From the NCBI RefSeq assembly GCF_000346465.2, contig NC_034014.1, positions 28,126,076-28,190,075 on the forward strand: a stretch of 64,000 nucleotides of DNA, written 5' to 3'. Each line of letters opens with the position of its first letter. The first letter of the stretch is position 1. The notes under the pieces are model-generated. The model searched no databases, had not been told where the DNA came from, and saw only the letters and a list, made by a program, of their open reading frames with translations. This DNA is from Prunus persica (taxonomy: Eukaryota; Streptophyta; Magnoliopsida; Rosales; Rosaceae). The translations under genes and the position numbers were made by a program. Below are positions 36,698-49,100 of the stretch, piece after piece.

Positions 36698-39481
36698 ATG
36701 GACGGTGATTCCTGGAGCGCTCGTCTTTCCACTGCCTCTAGGCGTTATCAAAACGCTCTTCAATCTCGATCTGGTAAGCTCATTCATTTGTTTCCATTTC
36801 TATTTTCTTTTCTTTCTTGTTGCTTTTGGTTTAATGCCTTGTTTGGTGGGTAATGAAATGTTATGTAAAAAAGCTTTTTTTAATCTGAATTTATATATTT
36901 TTCTTTGTGTTGCTTAAAGTTTAGGATATAAGGGAGCTCGCCTAGGCTAATGCTGCTGTTTGTTTGTATATTTTCATTCTACATATTTTTTGCATTAATA
37001 TGTAGAATTTATATGAAGGTAAAGGAGAGAAATGAGAAGCTTGATTCTTTTTCTTTGATAAGAATAAAAAGCTTGAATATTTCCATTTATCAGTTTTTTT
37101 TGACCCACGAAAATAAAATAGAGATGATAACCTGAGCTCAATCCAACTACTTGGCTTCAAATCCTGTTGTTCTTCAGTGTTTTACTGTGTCAAATGTTTT
37201 TTTTAAAGGAATGAAGTATCATAATTGTGGTGTTATTTCTTTGATGAGCTTTTTTTTTGTTGACATATGAATTGGGTTTTTCGATGCTGAAACCCAGTCA
37301 ATCAGCCTTGCAATGTTTATGGATTTGCACTTATTGAAACATGGCATTATGTAACTGCAGATATGTTCATGGGGTTTGAAGAATTTGATGGGGATGATGA
37401 TATAAGGGAGGAATTTCCATGCCCGTTCTGCTCCGAGTATTTTGATATTGTAGGATTGTGCTGCCACATTGATGAAGAACACCCAGTGGAGGCCAAGAAT
37501 GGGGTATGAATCCTTTTCCGTATCCATCAATAGCTAATTTCTCTAACTTCAACCTTAAAGCGAATAAATTCTAATTGTTTGATGCATATCGATTGAAATC
37601 GTAAAGCCTCGATGCTTAAGTTTATCTTTTCTTAGAGGTCTAGAAAATGCTTTGTTTTGTAAAGAAGTGTATCATCTCCAAGCATCATTTTAGTAGAGAA
37701 AAAAGTCAATACAACCTTTGCTTAACTCTATTTCACAAAATCCTTGATTTGAAAACCAGTTAGGTTCTTAATATCAAGGAGTACATCTTGTTGATCCCAG
37801 ATTCTTAAACAGTTAGCATTTTAGCCTTAAAATTTTTGTATGGTTTCAGTTCTCTCTTTTTGAAATATAAGGTAGTGATCTGATGGGAATTATGTAGCTA
37901 GCTTCGTCAAGTTATGTGACCTTGCTAAGATATATTATTTGTTAGATGTTACATCTTATCTTATTTCAATGAGGATGGGTCTTGTTTGAGCTTAATTTTA
38001 CTCATGGTGCCACTGTTTATCTGCAGGTGTGCCCAGTGTGTGCAATGAGGGTGGGAGTTGATATGGTTGCGCACATTACGCTACAACATGGAAGCATGTT
38101 CAAAATATCCTTTTCTTTTTTGTTGCTATGTGTTATCTTATTCTGTCATAATCAACTTTGTCATTCAATGCAAATTTTTGAGTATGCCATCCCTTTCAAA
38201 ATAGCCTTTTTATGGAGTCTGAAAAATATGCTAAATGACATGGTTTGAGTCCTTAATTGTTATAGTAAATTATCATTTCTTGCACGAGAGCAAACTCCAT
38301 TATCCCCATAATTCTTAATTATGTTCTTAGTGTTCCATGTTTATCTCTCCCTGTTTGTGAGCACCTTCCACAAAATCTAGTTGGAGACCTCAAACATGTA
38401 AGTCCCATATTACGGTCAGTTAAGTAGCCTTGACGATGACTGTTCAAATTTCACTTTGTTTTCTCTTCTTTGAACATTTCTGACTTAAAGTCATATTAGG
38501 CAGTTTTCTTCTTGGTTTTCATCATAGTTCTGAGATTTATTATGTTTTGTATATAAGATTGATCAGATTGAAGACTTCACCCAATGCTTGAATTCCTTAA
38601 CTAGTAATTACATGCAGCGCAAGAGGAAGACCCGAAATGGTGGAGCTCATTCAACTCTATCTTTGTTGAGGAAAGAGCTGCGGGAAGGCAATTTGCAATC
38701 TCTTTTCGGGGGATCTTCCTGTATACTTTCCTCATCCAATGCAGCGCCTGATCCATTGTTGTCATCATTTATTTTGCCTATGGCGGATGATTTCGTCAGT
38801 GTTCAGCCTCACTTCTCAATTGAAACGAGCTCAGCCAAGAAAAGCATAGATGAGAGATTGTCAGAACGGTACGTTATTAAATTCTCAACTGCTTTTGATG
38901 GACATCTAAAACCTATCTCCCCAGCTTGCTCTAATTATGGCTTTCTAACCTCATGCTCAAGCTGGATGCCCTAAACAATTATGATTTCTAGCTAATACTC
39001 CTTTTATGTATACGATGTTTAGAGAAGGGTTGTGCACTATGTAGGCATGCACAGAAAAAGAAAAAAAGAAAAAATAATGCATTCTTGGAAGGGGTAATGA
39101 TAATGTACACAAACTCTGGTTCTGTTCATATGTTTGTGGCTTTATGCTAAACTATGCATTTTTCTTTTCAGAAAACTATATCATGCTTAATTTACATGCC
39201 TGAAAAAATCATAAAACCTCACACAATTGCAAATGCAATATAGTGTCAAATTTCTACGAAGAGCATCAATTCCTTCATTCTATTGCATATGCAACCTGGG
39301 CTTAATTGTTTTTATTTAACTTTTTCCCCTCGGTATGCTTGAATATCCTAGGCCTAACACGTTTGGTCACAGAAATGTGCCGTCACCTCCTTTGTCGATC
39401 AAAGATAAGGAAGAGAAGACAAAAAGATGTGCGTTTGTTCAGGGGATGTTGTTGTCCACCATTCTTGATGATGGTTTATGA
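36698..39481 (+). CDS. Di19: Di19 (dehydration-induced 19) zinc-finger protein
   Basis: Five exons: 36698-36773, 37361-37503, 38027-38104, 38612-38868 and 39373-39481, giving 220 residues. The N-terminus MDGDSWSARLSTASRRYQ is the Di19 signature. Two atypical Cys2His2 fingers follow: FPCPFCSEYFDIVGLCCHIDEEH and VCPVCAMRVGVDMVAHITLQH. After them come the conserved basic stretch QRKRKTRN and LSLLRKELREGNLQSL, and the C-terminal helix FVQGMLLSTIL. Di19 proteins are nuclear DNA-binding factors in drought, salt and ABA signalling and can be phosphorylated by CPKs. Intron 3 (38105-38611) is U12-type AT-AC: it begins ATATCCTTTT, has branch site TTCCTTAAC (38593-38601) and ends TTAC, and only this gives FKMQRKRK in frame. 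The other introns are GT-AG. Confidence 0.95.
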
Positions 39482-40491
39482 AGTTCCCATTAGGCTGCTG
39501 CAGGAGTGAAGTTTTCACAATCAAGAGAGAGCCCCTGCATTCCGTGGTTGGTTTGTAGCGAGTATGCAAATGTACTGAACACAAAGAGTGTATGGAATGA
39601 ATAAGTTGTAGGATCGAGTGTAATTATGTGGCATGTGCACTTTAGTTTATAGGCCTGAACAAACTTTCGTATCATCTGTTATTTTCAGGTCGTTATTTAG
39701 TTTAAAGAAAAAAAAAAAAAAAAAAGAATATATTTTCATTCATGCTTCGCCCCTCAAGTTCCTTTCTGCACTTTGTCCAAGCAATTTAATTCAAGCTTCT
39801 CCATCAACCCACTCTTTTTCTCCTCCTTTTTTTTATCTAAGAATGAGCTAAGGCTGAGAGTGTGTGATGGGACAAGAAGTAGAAAATTGAACGTTTGGTG
39901 TGCCTAAAATGTGAGGGTACTCTTTTTTCTAGGTAACCCAATCTTTCTAACATGTAAACCAAATTCTTAGGCAGCCTCTTGAAGGAAGAAATGGAGACCT
40001 ACTTTCAAAATTTTGACCGAAATAAAATGATGGGAAGTTTTAAGCCCCAAACATGGCTAGGCTAAAACATGTTTGGTATTGGGATTTGGGGAAAGGCAGT
40101 CATCTCCACCACCACCTACCAACTAGAAAACAAATGGCGCTATAAAGTTTGTTTAATTGGGAATGGGTCATGGGTGGGTGTGAAGCATAATTGAGGGGAT
40201 ATGTGACATATGGAGCCAGTTACTTCGTACAGTTGAAGAAAAGGACGCCCATTGGAATTGACCAAAAATACCAAGGACCCCATTGGAAATATAGATGATA
40301 GAACAGTTGAGCTGTTTGTGAAAACATTAGTGGCATTGACGTGGTGGGGCCGGCTGTTGAGCGTGGGCCTGGTGATGCTGGTCTTTTAGTGGAGCGTCTA
40401 GTTGGATGACAAACAAAAGGCTGGCTGGTGGCGTGGGTGATGAATAAGTAGCTTGTTAAATTCACCCACTGTCACTTTTTAATTACCAGAG
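39482..40491. other. Di19 3' UTR and intergenic DNA
   Basis: Probable 3' UTR up to about 39720, where an A-run occurs. The rest is non-coding with no recognisable element. Confidence 0.4.
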
Positions 40492-40501
40492 GCATCATTT
40501 T

Positions 40502-40628
40502 TCTGATAGAATCCATATTAGGAAGGGGGACTCGAATTCAAGGCCACGTATGCAAGAGTAACTACTTTTAACCACTTGACAGGCCACGTATGCAAGAGTA
40601 ACTACTTTTAACCACTTGACCGACAAAA
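40502..40628 (-). mobile_element. tRNA-related SINE-like insertion with internal tandem duplication
   Basis: The segment is flanked by exact 10-bp direct repeats gcatcatttt (40492-40501 and 40629-40638). On the minus strand it starts gtcggtcaagtggttaaaag, an A-box-like sequence, and later has cttgaattcgagtccccc, a B-box-like sequence. Both are typical of tRNA-derived SINEs. A 40-bp block is tandemly duplicated without a mismatch at 40541-40580 and 40581-40620, doubling part of the A-box region. The poly-A end is very short. Confidence 0.55.
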
Positions 40629-40973
40629 GCATCATTTTATTCCTAAATAGTAAATGCCTGAGCCATGACAAGGCAAAAAGTGTACAATAGCATAGACAGC
40701 TAGAATAATAACAATCAGGCTGCAAAGCAATTGGGGAAAAGACAGATACATAGCATTTTTAGTATAGTGGGATCAAATTCCACAGAGAAAAATATAATTT
40801 GAATTAGCCTATCTAAACAATTACTGTAATGGGATTGAATAAGAATGGGGTCTTTTTTTACCTCAGTGGGAGTCAAATCTATAAACAAAGCTAAACAAAT
40901 AATTGTCTAAATTCCTAACATCAAAATGGGGATGGAGGGGAGGAAGCAGAAAGACACTTGTTGAATCAAATAC

Positions 40974-43795
40974 CTACAGACCTAATCTCAACCACTGCTG
41001 TAGTTTCGTATCCAGGATCCTCTTTACGACTTCCCCTACAAAAGATTCAAAACAAGATGAACAGCAACCTCTTATCAGACTTGTCTTTCCGCCCACCGTT
41101 AATTCAACGTGGGAGCAGGTTGATGGAGGAGACACAGCAACTACCTCATTGCTTCTGTGCTCACGTCCACATACAGCTAAGATGGTGTGCGTTGATCTCC
41201 TCGCAATTTCCTTAAAAGTACCTTTGTCTGAAACACAAGAATACAAGAGTTTGAACGTTCCCATTGGAACAGTAGATAAAAATCTGTTCGTCAAGTATAG
41301 AAATACTCATAGGCACTTTAGGCTGCCTCACATATAAGAATCATAAGAATAAGGGGCTGGATTCAGATGAAGGCATTTCACATATCAATGAAGAAATGCC
41401 TTCGTCGGAATCAGTCCAAAATGAACTAGGTGATGTTTGCATACAACTCACTTGAAAGTTCACATACCTAAATTAATATCTCGGGACAAGTTATCCAAGT
41501 GGCCTTTGACCATCACTTTCAGCTGTTCCTTTGCTCTGTGAAAATCACTCTGTTCTATAGCTGTATTAGGGGTAGGGGGCACGCCACCATCAGATCTAAT
41601 ATTTGATATACTGTTGATGTGATGGAACTGCCCATAACCCGATATTGAATTCATCCCTGTAACTTCAGGCCATAATGCTCCATTGAGAGATCTACCAGCA
41701 GATGGTGCAGTTGGATCCTGGATTGCTTGCCTTCTCTGATGGCTTGATGTTGATGAAAGGAAATCATTATCTTGTACTTGTGCTAAAGGGTTTTCTTGCA
41801 ATCTCTCCTCAAAGAACGTATGGTAAGATGCCTCCATTTCGTCTGTCCTTGTATGTTGTACTGTTGTTTCCCTCCCCTGAGCAGCTTGAGAATTTAAGAA
41901 ATCATTACTCAAATTATCAGACGAGTTCCTCTCAGTTCTGGCCATGTAACTCGTTCTATTAGCATAAAGGAGTTGTTGAATATGACGCTGTATTAGGCGT
42001 CTCCCTGATAAAGTTGGTGCCCCACCCCCCGATACCGGGGAGGCTGCTAGAAAACCTCCAACAGGAACTCTAGGGGATAATGGATTCCCAAATGCTTGAG
42101 TAAAATGTGAACGAGGTGAGGAAATCAAATTAAGATCTATCTCTAAGCCTTCATCAAAATTTACAACGGGTGATTGTCTATTAGACAAAATGTTGTTTGT
42201 AGTTCTCTGATCAGACAACCGACCCTGAGCCTGTGAACTTGAGGATCCCATAGCTACAGGTCTACAACCCTCACAGTACCAATTACCTTCGGGTACTTCC
42301 CGCCCAAGACCAACACAATAGGTGTGAGCAGGTGAATCGCATACATCACACAGTAACATGAGGCCATCTTCCCCACCTTCGTGGCATTCCGTACATATCA
42401 CATTCTCATAAGGGTCAAGATAACTCCTGAGTTCTTCTTCTGTCGGTTGATAGACCTGCACAAAGAAATAAACCCACTTGAACAAAAAGAAGAAGAAGCA
42501 GCAGCAAACAGAATGCAATATAAAGCATGACATAACGAGTAATAAGGCACCTGATCACGCTCAGGGACCTGTATCACCACTTCTCTCAAATCAATTCCTG
42601 TTGTAGATCTTGCAGGCTTACTGATCGTCTTAAACCTCTGCTTGCACAATGGGCAACGACTTTCCACTTTTCCCCATTCCATGATGCAAACAAAACAAAA
42701 ATAATGAGTGCAACAGTCTAGTGTTCCCCTCACTCTTCTTTTATCTTCCTCTGAGAGACAAATTCCACAGACCTGCTTTCCCACCTCCACCTTCACTTGC
42801 TCAATCTTCTCCTTGCCCTTCCTTCTAGGAGGCTTTCTTGGCTGCTGTACAAGCCTATCCTCCGGAATGTTAGTAGACACGGATGAACTTCGAAAATTAG
42901 TTTTCAAGCTTTCACACAACTCCTTGGCTTCCCTCACTTGCTCTCTCTCTTCCTCGGAGATGGTGTAGTCATAATCAGATGATCCAGAAGACACAACATC
43001 TGAATCTGATGGTGCAACACATCTCCTCCTTTTCCTAACCCTTTTCTTCTCATTCTTTTCTCTCACAGGCAGGTTAATGTCCATAAAATCACCATCATTT
43101 TCAATATCATCATCACATCTCACCTTCCTCCTCGCAGCCTGACCTTTTCTACCTCTCTTTCTCAAAGGCTTCTTTGAGGCCACAGATTTTCTACTTTTTT
43201 CACCTCTTAGAGGACCCTTTTTCTTCAAACGTCGCTTGCCCACTTTCACATTAGTTTTCTTCTTTTTCACCACCAGTTTTTCTTCCACCTCTGAAAAATC
43301 ATCTTCATCTGGTGTAAACTCCTCATCGTCATCATCATCTTCATCATCATAATCTTGATCCTCCGCTTCTTGATATGCAACCTTTCTCCTCTTTCGTGAT
43401 GGTTTAACCCCATTTTTCTGCCGCCCAGAAAAACCATTTTGAACGTTTGATCTGTCTGCCTTCCTAACATGATTCATTTCCTCTTCGTCTTCTTCCTCCT
43501 CCTCATCCACAATAAAACCATCTGAACCCTTTTTTGCTCTTGGTCTACTGATCTTTCTCACCTTTTTCACTTCCTCCTCCTCTTCATCTTCCTCCTCCTC
43601 AATAAAACTCCCAAAGCTCTCTTCTGATGCATCTCCATTCACAGAAGAACAATAATCCTCCTCCAAATCGTCAGAAACTTCATTTTCTTCATCTGAAATG
43701 ACATAATCCTCATCCGAATCATCGGAATCCTTATACTTTGACTGAATTCTTGACGTAAATTTTCGCTTGGAACTAACCTTCCCTCCCTTTACCAT
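40974..43795 (-). CDS. RING-finger plus PHD-finger protein, probable nuclear E3 ligase
   Basis: Three coding exons: complement of 40974-41227, 41468-42455 and 42551-43795, giving 828 residues. The first roughly 340 residues are strongly acidic and basic by turns (EEEEDEE runs, KKKKTN, KKRVRKRRR), suggesting a nuclear chromatin protein. A C3HC4 RING lies at about 343-388 (CGICLSEED...CTHYFCFVCI...CPLCKQRF) and a PHD finger at about 437-482 (CTECHEGGEDGLMLLCDVCD...WYCEGC). The disordered Ser-rich rest ends in a conserved block (GTFKEIARRSTHTILAVCG). RING suggests ubiquitin ligase activity, PHD histone-tail binding; the target is unknown. The start MVKGGKV directly follows a cag acceptor. A leader intron 43796-44421 is likely, with donor ctctcag|gtactc. 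The in-frame upstream Met at 43834 would lie in that intron. Confidence 0.92.
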
Positions 43796-44358
43796 CTGCT
43801 CCTTGCACCCAAAATAAAAAAGCCAAAAGTCCACATTAATCCAATTTTAGATTCCAAAATTCAATTAAAACAAATCAAATTTCAATCGTCCCCAATTCTT
43901 TTCCTCTGTTTCGTGCTTACCCATTAACTAAGCATAACAACCAACCAAATATTTCCTATCACCGATCTGCTATTTTTGGCATTAAAAATCCAAACGAAAA
44001 ACCCAGATTTGCTTTCCGACAAATTGTTTTCAACCACACCAAAATCCACAAACAAAAAATCAACCTAGAACATCATTCTCCATTTAGAAAAATTATTTCC
44101 CCTCTTGTCTTTCATTTTCTTTTTTTTTCTTTTTTTTTTGAGCTCGAGTTTATACAAATGATCAACAAAACTCCAAGGTGATAACAAATTCCCAATTGAA
44201 GAACCAAATCAAAACAAAAACATCAAAAATAATTCATCGCTAAAAACACAGAAATTAAAACCAGAGCTGGGCTATATATCTTTTTAAAATCAAATTCCAA
44301 TTCATACAAATACAAAGATAAAATACCTATATATACATACACAGAGGAACAGAAAATT

Positions 44359-44404
<46 letters not shown>

Positions 44405-44480
44405 AGGTGTGCGGTGAGTACCTGAGAGAGAAAGAGAGCACCGGAAACAATGGAAGATGGTCCAAAAAATTGTATATATT
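43796..44480 (-). promoter_or_regulatory. Leader intron and first untranslated exon of the RING/PHD gene
   Basis: On the minus strand a short untranslated exon seems to end at 44422 (ctctcag|gtactc). The intron runs to gagcag at 43796, immediately before the ATG. The intron contains a 40-bp (GA)20 tract at 44361-44400. The transcription start is not determined; the region around 44455-44480 is the likely beginning. Confidence 0.5.
44361..44400. repeat. (GA)20 microsatellite
   Basis: Perfect AG repeat inside the inferred leader intron of the RING/PHD gene. On the transcribed strand it reads CT. Confidence 0.95.
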
Positions 44481-45923
44481 TTGTTTTCCTTGCGTTTTTC
44501 TTTTTTTCTTTTATATGTTATTTTTGGCGTTATTTTATTTCCACCCAAAACTTTTATACTGCGAGAAGAGAAAACGCTGCTTCTTACGGCGTGCGCAACT
44601 TGGCGTCCCCGTTGGAGGTTTCCTTTCCAGGACTTACCAAAATACCCTTCTGCTTTCTGGACCGTTATTCGTACATAAATTTTGTAAGTTTGGTATATTT
44701 TGCGTTACTGGTGCTCCTGACTGCCAAGATTTGATTGTTGTTTAACCCAAAAACAGCGCCCCCCAAAACAGTTACTTTTTTTTAATCCTATGAAAATTAA
44801 TAATATTTTTTTATCATATTGTCAATTTTTTTTATATTTAAAACAAAAAATAAAATAAAATAATTATTTTTGGTCAGATTAAAACCCAATTTTATATTGG
44901 GATACAAAAATGGAAAGCCAAATCATTTAAAAATCCCATTTTAGGAAGCATAAAATATAATTTAATATAATTTAATTTTTATATTGTTAGATACATTTCC
45001 AGCGTCGAAATCTGATGGGGAATCATAACCTGCCTGAAATATGCATTTATAAATAGATTTAGTAATAAAGTTAAAAGAGTTAATTAATCAAGTTTTGCTT
45101 TCTTTATTATTTAATTTGCCATCATTATTTTTCATAATCATCAAAGGATTTCTTTAATTGCTGAGACCCCATCAAATATGTGTGTGGAGCTCCACCATTA
45201 GAAACCGGCCCAGTATGGAAATGCACCCAATGATTCTACCCACAAAATGACATGAACCTACAGCTCAGCTACAGTGCTGTTTTATCTTAACTTTTTCTTT
45301 TTCCCCCCATTTGCAACCCAAAATATTGAAGATTAAATCCTGGTTCAAGATTTTGTCAAATAATGCAAATTTAACTGACCCATCTGGGTAGGGATTCTAT
45401 AAGATAGCCAACAAGAACCACAAGAGAACAGATTAGTCATTAATTACAAAAGATTATGGGGTTCATTTTTGTCATGTGCAATCATCATTTTAATTGGACT
45501 TCTGGATGAACAATTGATGGTAAAGTTGTATTTTTTTTATGAACACGACGAGTCGTTCTATGGTGAGGTTGTCATATATGGACTATAGATGTGGACCTTC
45601 ATATTAGCCACATAATTTATCTGAATAGTAACTTCACTTAAGTTTAATGAAATGATCATGTAGCCAATATAAAGGTCTGCACAAAAAATCCATATATGGC
45701 CACCCCACCACACTATAGAATTTCGCCATACACCACATATGTGAATTGGGCTTTGTTTTGGACACCATCATCATTCTTGAGCTTGGGCCCAACCAGCATT
45801 GGAAACCTTAACAAATTTGGCTTGGGCTGACCCAACCAGATTTGGGTCTTGATCTTTGTTTGTGGGTTAGCAATCAAACTTTCTGTTTGGGCTTTCAACT
45901 TGGTTTTAATTGGAGTTGAACCC
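44481..45923. other. Intergenic, no gene seen
   Basis: AT-rich DNA upstream of the RING/PHD gene. Several overlapping open frames at 44407-44745 cover the promoter in three frames and have no domain. Confidence 0.4.
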
Positions 45924-46160
45924 ATTTTTTTGTTTTTTGGTTTTTTAATAGTCAAGAAACAAACATTACAAAGAAATAACATCCTCCAGTGATATTCACA
46001 TCATATAAATCATAATGTAACTTATGTAAAACATCCATTATAAAATTTCTAAACCAAACACGCGTAGATGAAAAAGAATGATCATGTTTAGCTAGAATAT
46101 CTGCTACTTGATTAGATTCTTGATAGGCATGTTTTATCGAAACTTAATACAATATTTTAC
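45924..46160 (-). mobile_element. 3' end of a second LINE (RNase H remnant)
   Basis: The minus-strand frame beginning near 46130 reads HAYQESNQVADILAKHDHSF, matching the last conserved motif of the plant LINE RNase H domain (H-x-YRE-x-N-x-x-AD-x-LA). It then continues with a hydrophobic tail to a stop near 45955. An A-rich tail (plus-strand T-rich stretch 45925-45948) follows. A stop just upstream of the motif shows decay. No clear target duplication. This is a different subfamily from the 15-kb fragment. Confidence 0.65.
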
Positions 46161-49100
46161 ACAATACTATTAAGCTTGGAATCAATCACCTTTCTCTTAG
46201 GTTAACAACTCATCAACTTCCTTTTCTCCCCACAATATGATATGACTTGAAGGGGAGTTGAGTTGTCCAATCCAATGACTTTGGCTATTAGGCATAAGCC
46301 CCTAGCCACTCAATTTAAATATTTAGGGACCATCATCTTGGCCCCTTAAAGAAGAACATCAAGGCTTCAATACCAACATCTTAGCTTATCTTTTTAGCAT
46401 AGACCATGCTAGATTTAGGGTGAGATTAAAGGAGGATATATACACAGACATAATAATTTAACAAGTCCTTTTGGGTGAGATTTGGACTGCCAATGGGTCC
46501 TTGGGTGGGTTGTAAAACTGAATAAAGCTGGCATATGGGCTAAACCTAAAACCAAGTTTTAGGATAATTGAGGGTTGATTATGGTTTTGAACAAAGTTTA
46601 GAGGGACAAATGACAATTAATAAAATGTTGGGTTTCTTTTCATTCTTATGATGAACCAGCAGACAAAACAATGTGAGAAATGTCAATGTGTTTATTAAAA
46701 AGGTCACCTAGTAGTGGGATATATTTATAAGTTATGAGTTATGACATGTCTTTTACCCTCCATTTTATTTGGTTGGTCCAAAATATATGAGGCAGCAAGA
46801 AGACATAAAATTTTGATCCTGTCATGATTTTAGGGGAAAATGTCATCATGACTAATTTCACTCTCCAGTCACCCTTGCATATGAATATGATCGGTCTCAC
46901 TCACTCACTCACTTCTTTCATTATGGGTTTTAATATAGGAAATCGATTTTTCGACTCCTCCTTTGTTCACTTATGCTCTCTTTGTTGTAAATTGTATATT
47001 CTCACTCATTTTTGGTTCACTTACACTCCCTTGTTTAAAAAAAACAAAAGGAAGTGTAAGTGGATAAAAAGGAGTGAAAAAATCAACACCCTTAATATAT
47101 GCTGCTAATTATGATAAATTTGGATCGAATTAGTTAGGTTGAGATTTAGATTGCAAAATATGGGGATTTATTTGGACATAGTGCATTGACGTCTAAGTTT
47201 CTATGAGTATGTGAAAGCCATGCCCTAAGATCCTATGTTTTAAATACCAAAAACAGTTGGGTTCATTGAGACCTTGTATTGGGGTTGGTCTTGGCAGCTA
47301 GCCATTTGGTGGAAAATTGAGCACCCCTCATTTATTTTATACTATACATATTGTGCTAACTTGTCTCAATCCTCAACCAACCATTCTTGACTTGGAAGCC
47401 TTGGAACCTTTTCATTCTAGTTGCTTATCGGGGGCAAGTCATTATAATTACCACAACAATAGTAATAACTACAAATTTACACATGTTAGAACCCCATTAA
47501 AAAAAAAAAAAGTTACACACGTATCAATCATTGATGATTATATATCCGAGTTATAAGTAAATTTTATCTTGAAAAACAACAAATGATATCAAAAAGACCT
47601 TATTGAATCACAATTTATTATAATATTACATAACTTGCTATACAAGTGTAGTTTACTAAACTAAACATCTGCATTTGTTGTTAAGTTCGTATTTGAAATT
47701 TTATGCAAATAAAAAAGGATTCATTATTACGTAATCTAATTGGATTCTGTTAAATTTTTAAAGAGAGTCTCTGTAATCGCTTATGTGTTGTAAAATTATA
47801 GAATGAAACTTGCACTCCATATCACTAACAAGGACCATAGTCCTTTTATCATGAACATTTCATTCAACATATAAATTTTTCTTCCACACAAAAAATATAT
47901 TTACTTTTGTCATTATTATTATTATATTTTTAAATCTTATGTTGACTCTGATTTGATAAGAACTAAGGTAATCATATAATTAGACCTAACCCTGAATCTT
48001 GGCGATCGTCTTGAACAGAAGAAAACTTGTGAATTTATTTTGTTGACATGTTTTTCCGGCGACACTTTAGCCGGGCCGGTGGATCCCACTTGCTGCCAGT
48101 GTTGGGCTTGGGCCGGCAGGCTCATGTCCTTAACTAATATTACGTAATGCCGGCATGGTTTTTTGGGTCCTACCAATTGTACTTTAATTTTTGGGCCCCA
48201 CATCAAATCATAGTCTCCGACTAACGAACATTTAAAATTGGCGCCGAACCTATTAGGCTCGTAATGTCCTAACCGTATGTTTGAATCTTTCAACCGTTGG
48301 AGGGAACGGAATGTGATTTACAACAAAGCCCTTCAGTTCTCTTTTGTTTACTCTGATTTTATTTTTGTTGTTGATGTAAGCGATATTGAGGAGAAGAGGA
48401 GTCGAACATAAGACTTCGGGTGCATGGACAAATGCTCGTAACTACAAACTCCTTATTTGTTTACAATAATATTCATATTATTTCATCATGCCAATCGAAT
48501 TTATTTGCTTATTAATTCATTTTGGACCATTTATGAATTATAAGTTACTTTTAGATTACAATAGACCCCAAAGAAAAAGACTTAGAGATCTCATGTGCAT
48601 CTTCACCTTATCCCACCCCACCTCACCCCACCACAATGACAAAGCCTAGAAGAATCTTGGACCAAGCTACTTTACCATTAAAGGAACCAAAAAGAAGAAG
48701 GAAAAAAAACCCCAAAAGAAAAATATGTCCTAATTTCAAGATATATAACATATAGGCTTGTAATAAATAAATAAAAAAACATTAGTTTAATAGGGGTACA
48801 AATGGCCTAAATCATGAAGTGGTGCACATATCATGTGCTCTCTTTCTTGCCCTGTCCATGTTATATATGGTAATGGTGAAATGGGCCATCAATCATCTTT
48901 CAGTGACAAGTGGAAGAAGATAAGGTGGTGCAGCAGCTGGTGCTCTTCCTCTTTCAATTTCCTTTTCATTGGTTAAGGTTTGCATTTGATATGTTTATGT
49001 GGGTGTTAAAAAGCACTTTGTGATTAATTTGCATGAGAGCTAGCAGCTGAAACAAGTAACATTATCTAGGGGCCAAGTTCTCAATTCTTGGTTAAGTACA

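Noticed and set aside
40903..41337. 144-codon plus-strand open frame
   Set aside because: It is antisense to the last exon of the RING/PHD gene, whose own frame reads a conserved C-terminal block.
43796..43834. In-frame upstream Met extending the RING/PHD protein (MDFWLFYFG...)
   Set aside because: It lies before a cag acceptor and inside the inferred leader intron; the hydrophobic extension does not fit a nuclear protein.
44223..44548. Ser-Leu repeat open frames at the GA tract (also at 56.2 kb)
   Set aside because: Translations of a microsatellite.
47937..48293. 118-codon minus open frame
   Set aside because: No recognised domain, no supported start context or exon partner; probably decayed repeat DNA.
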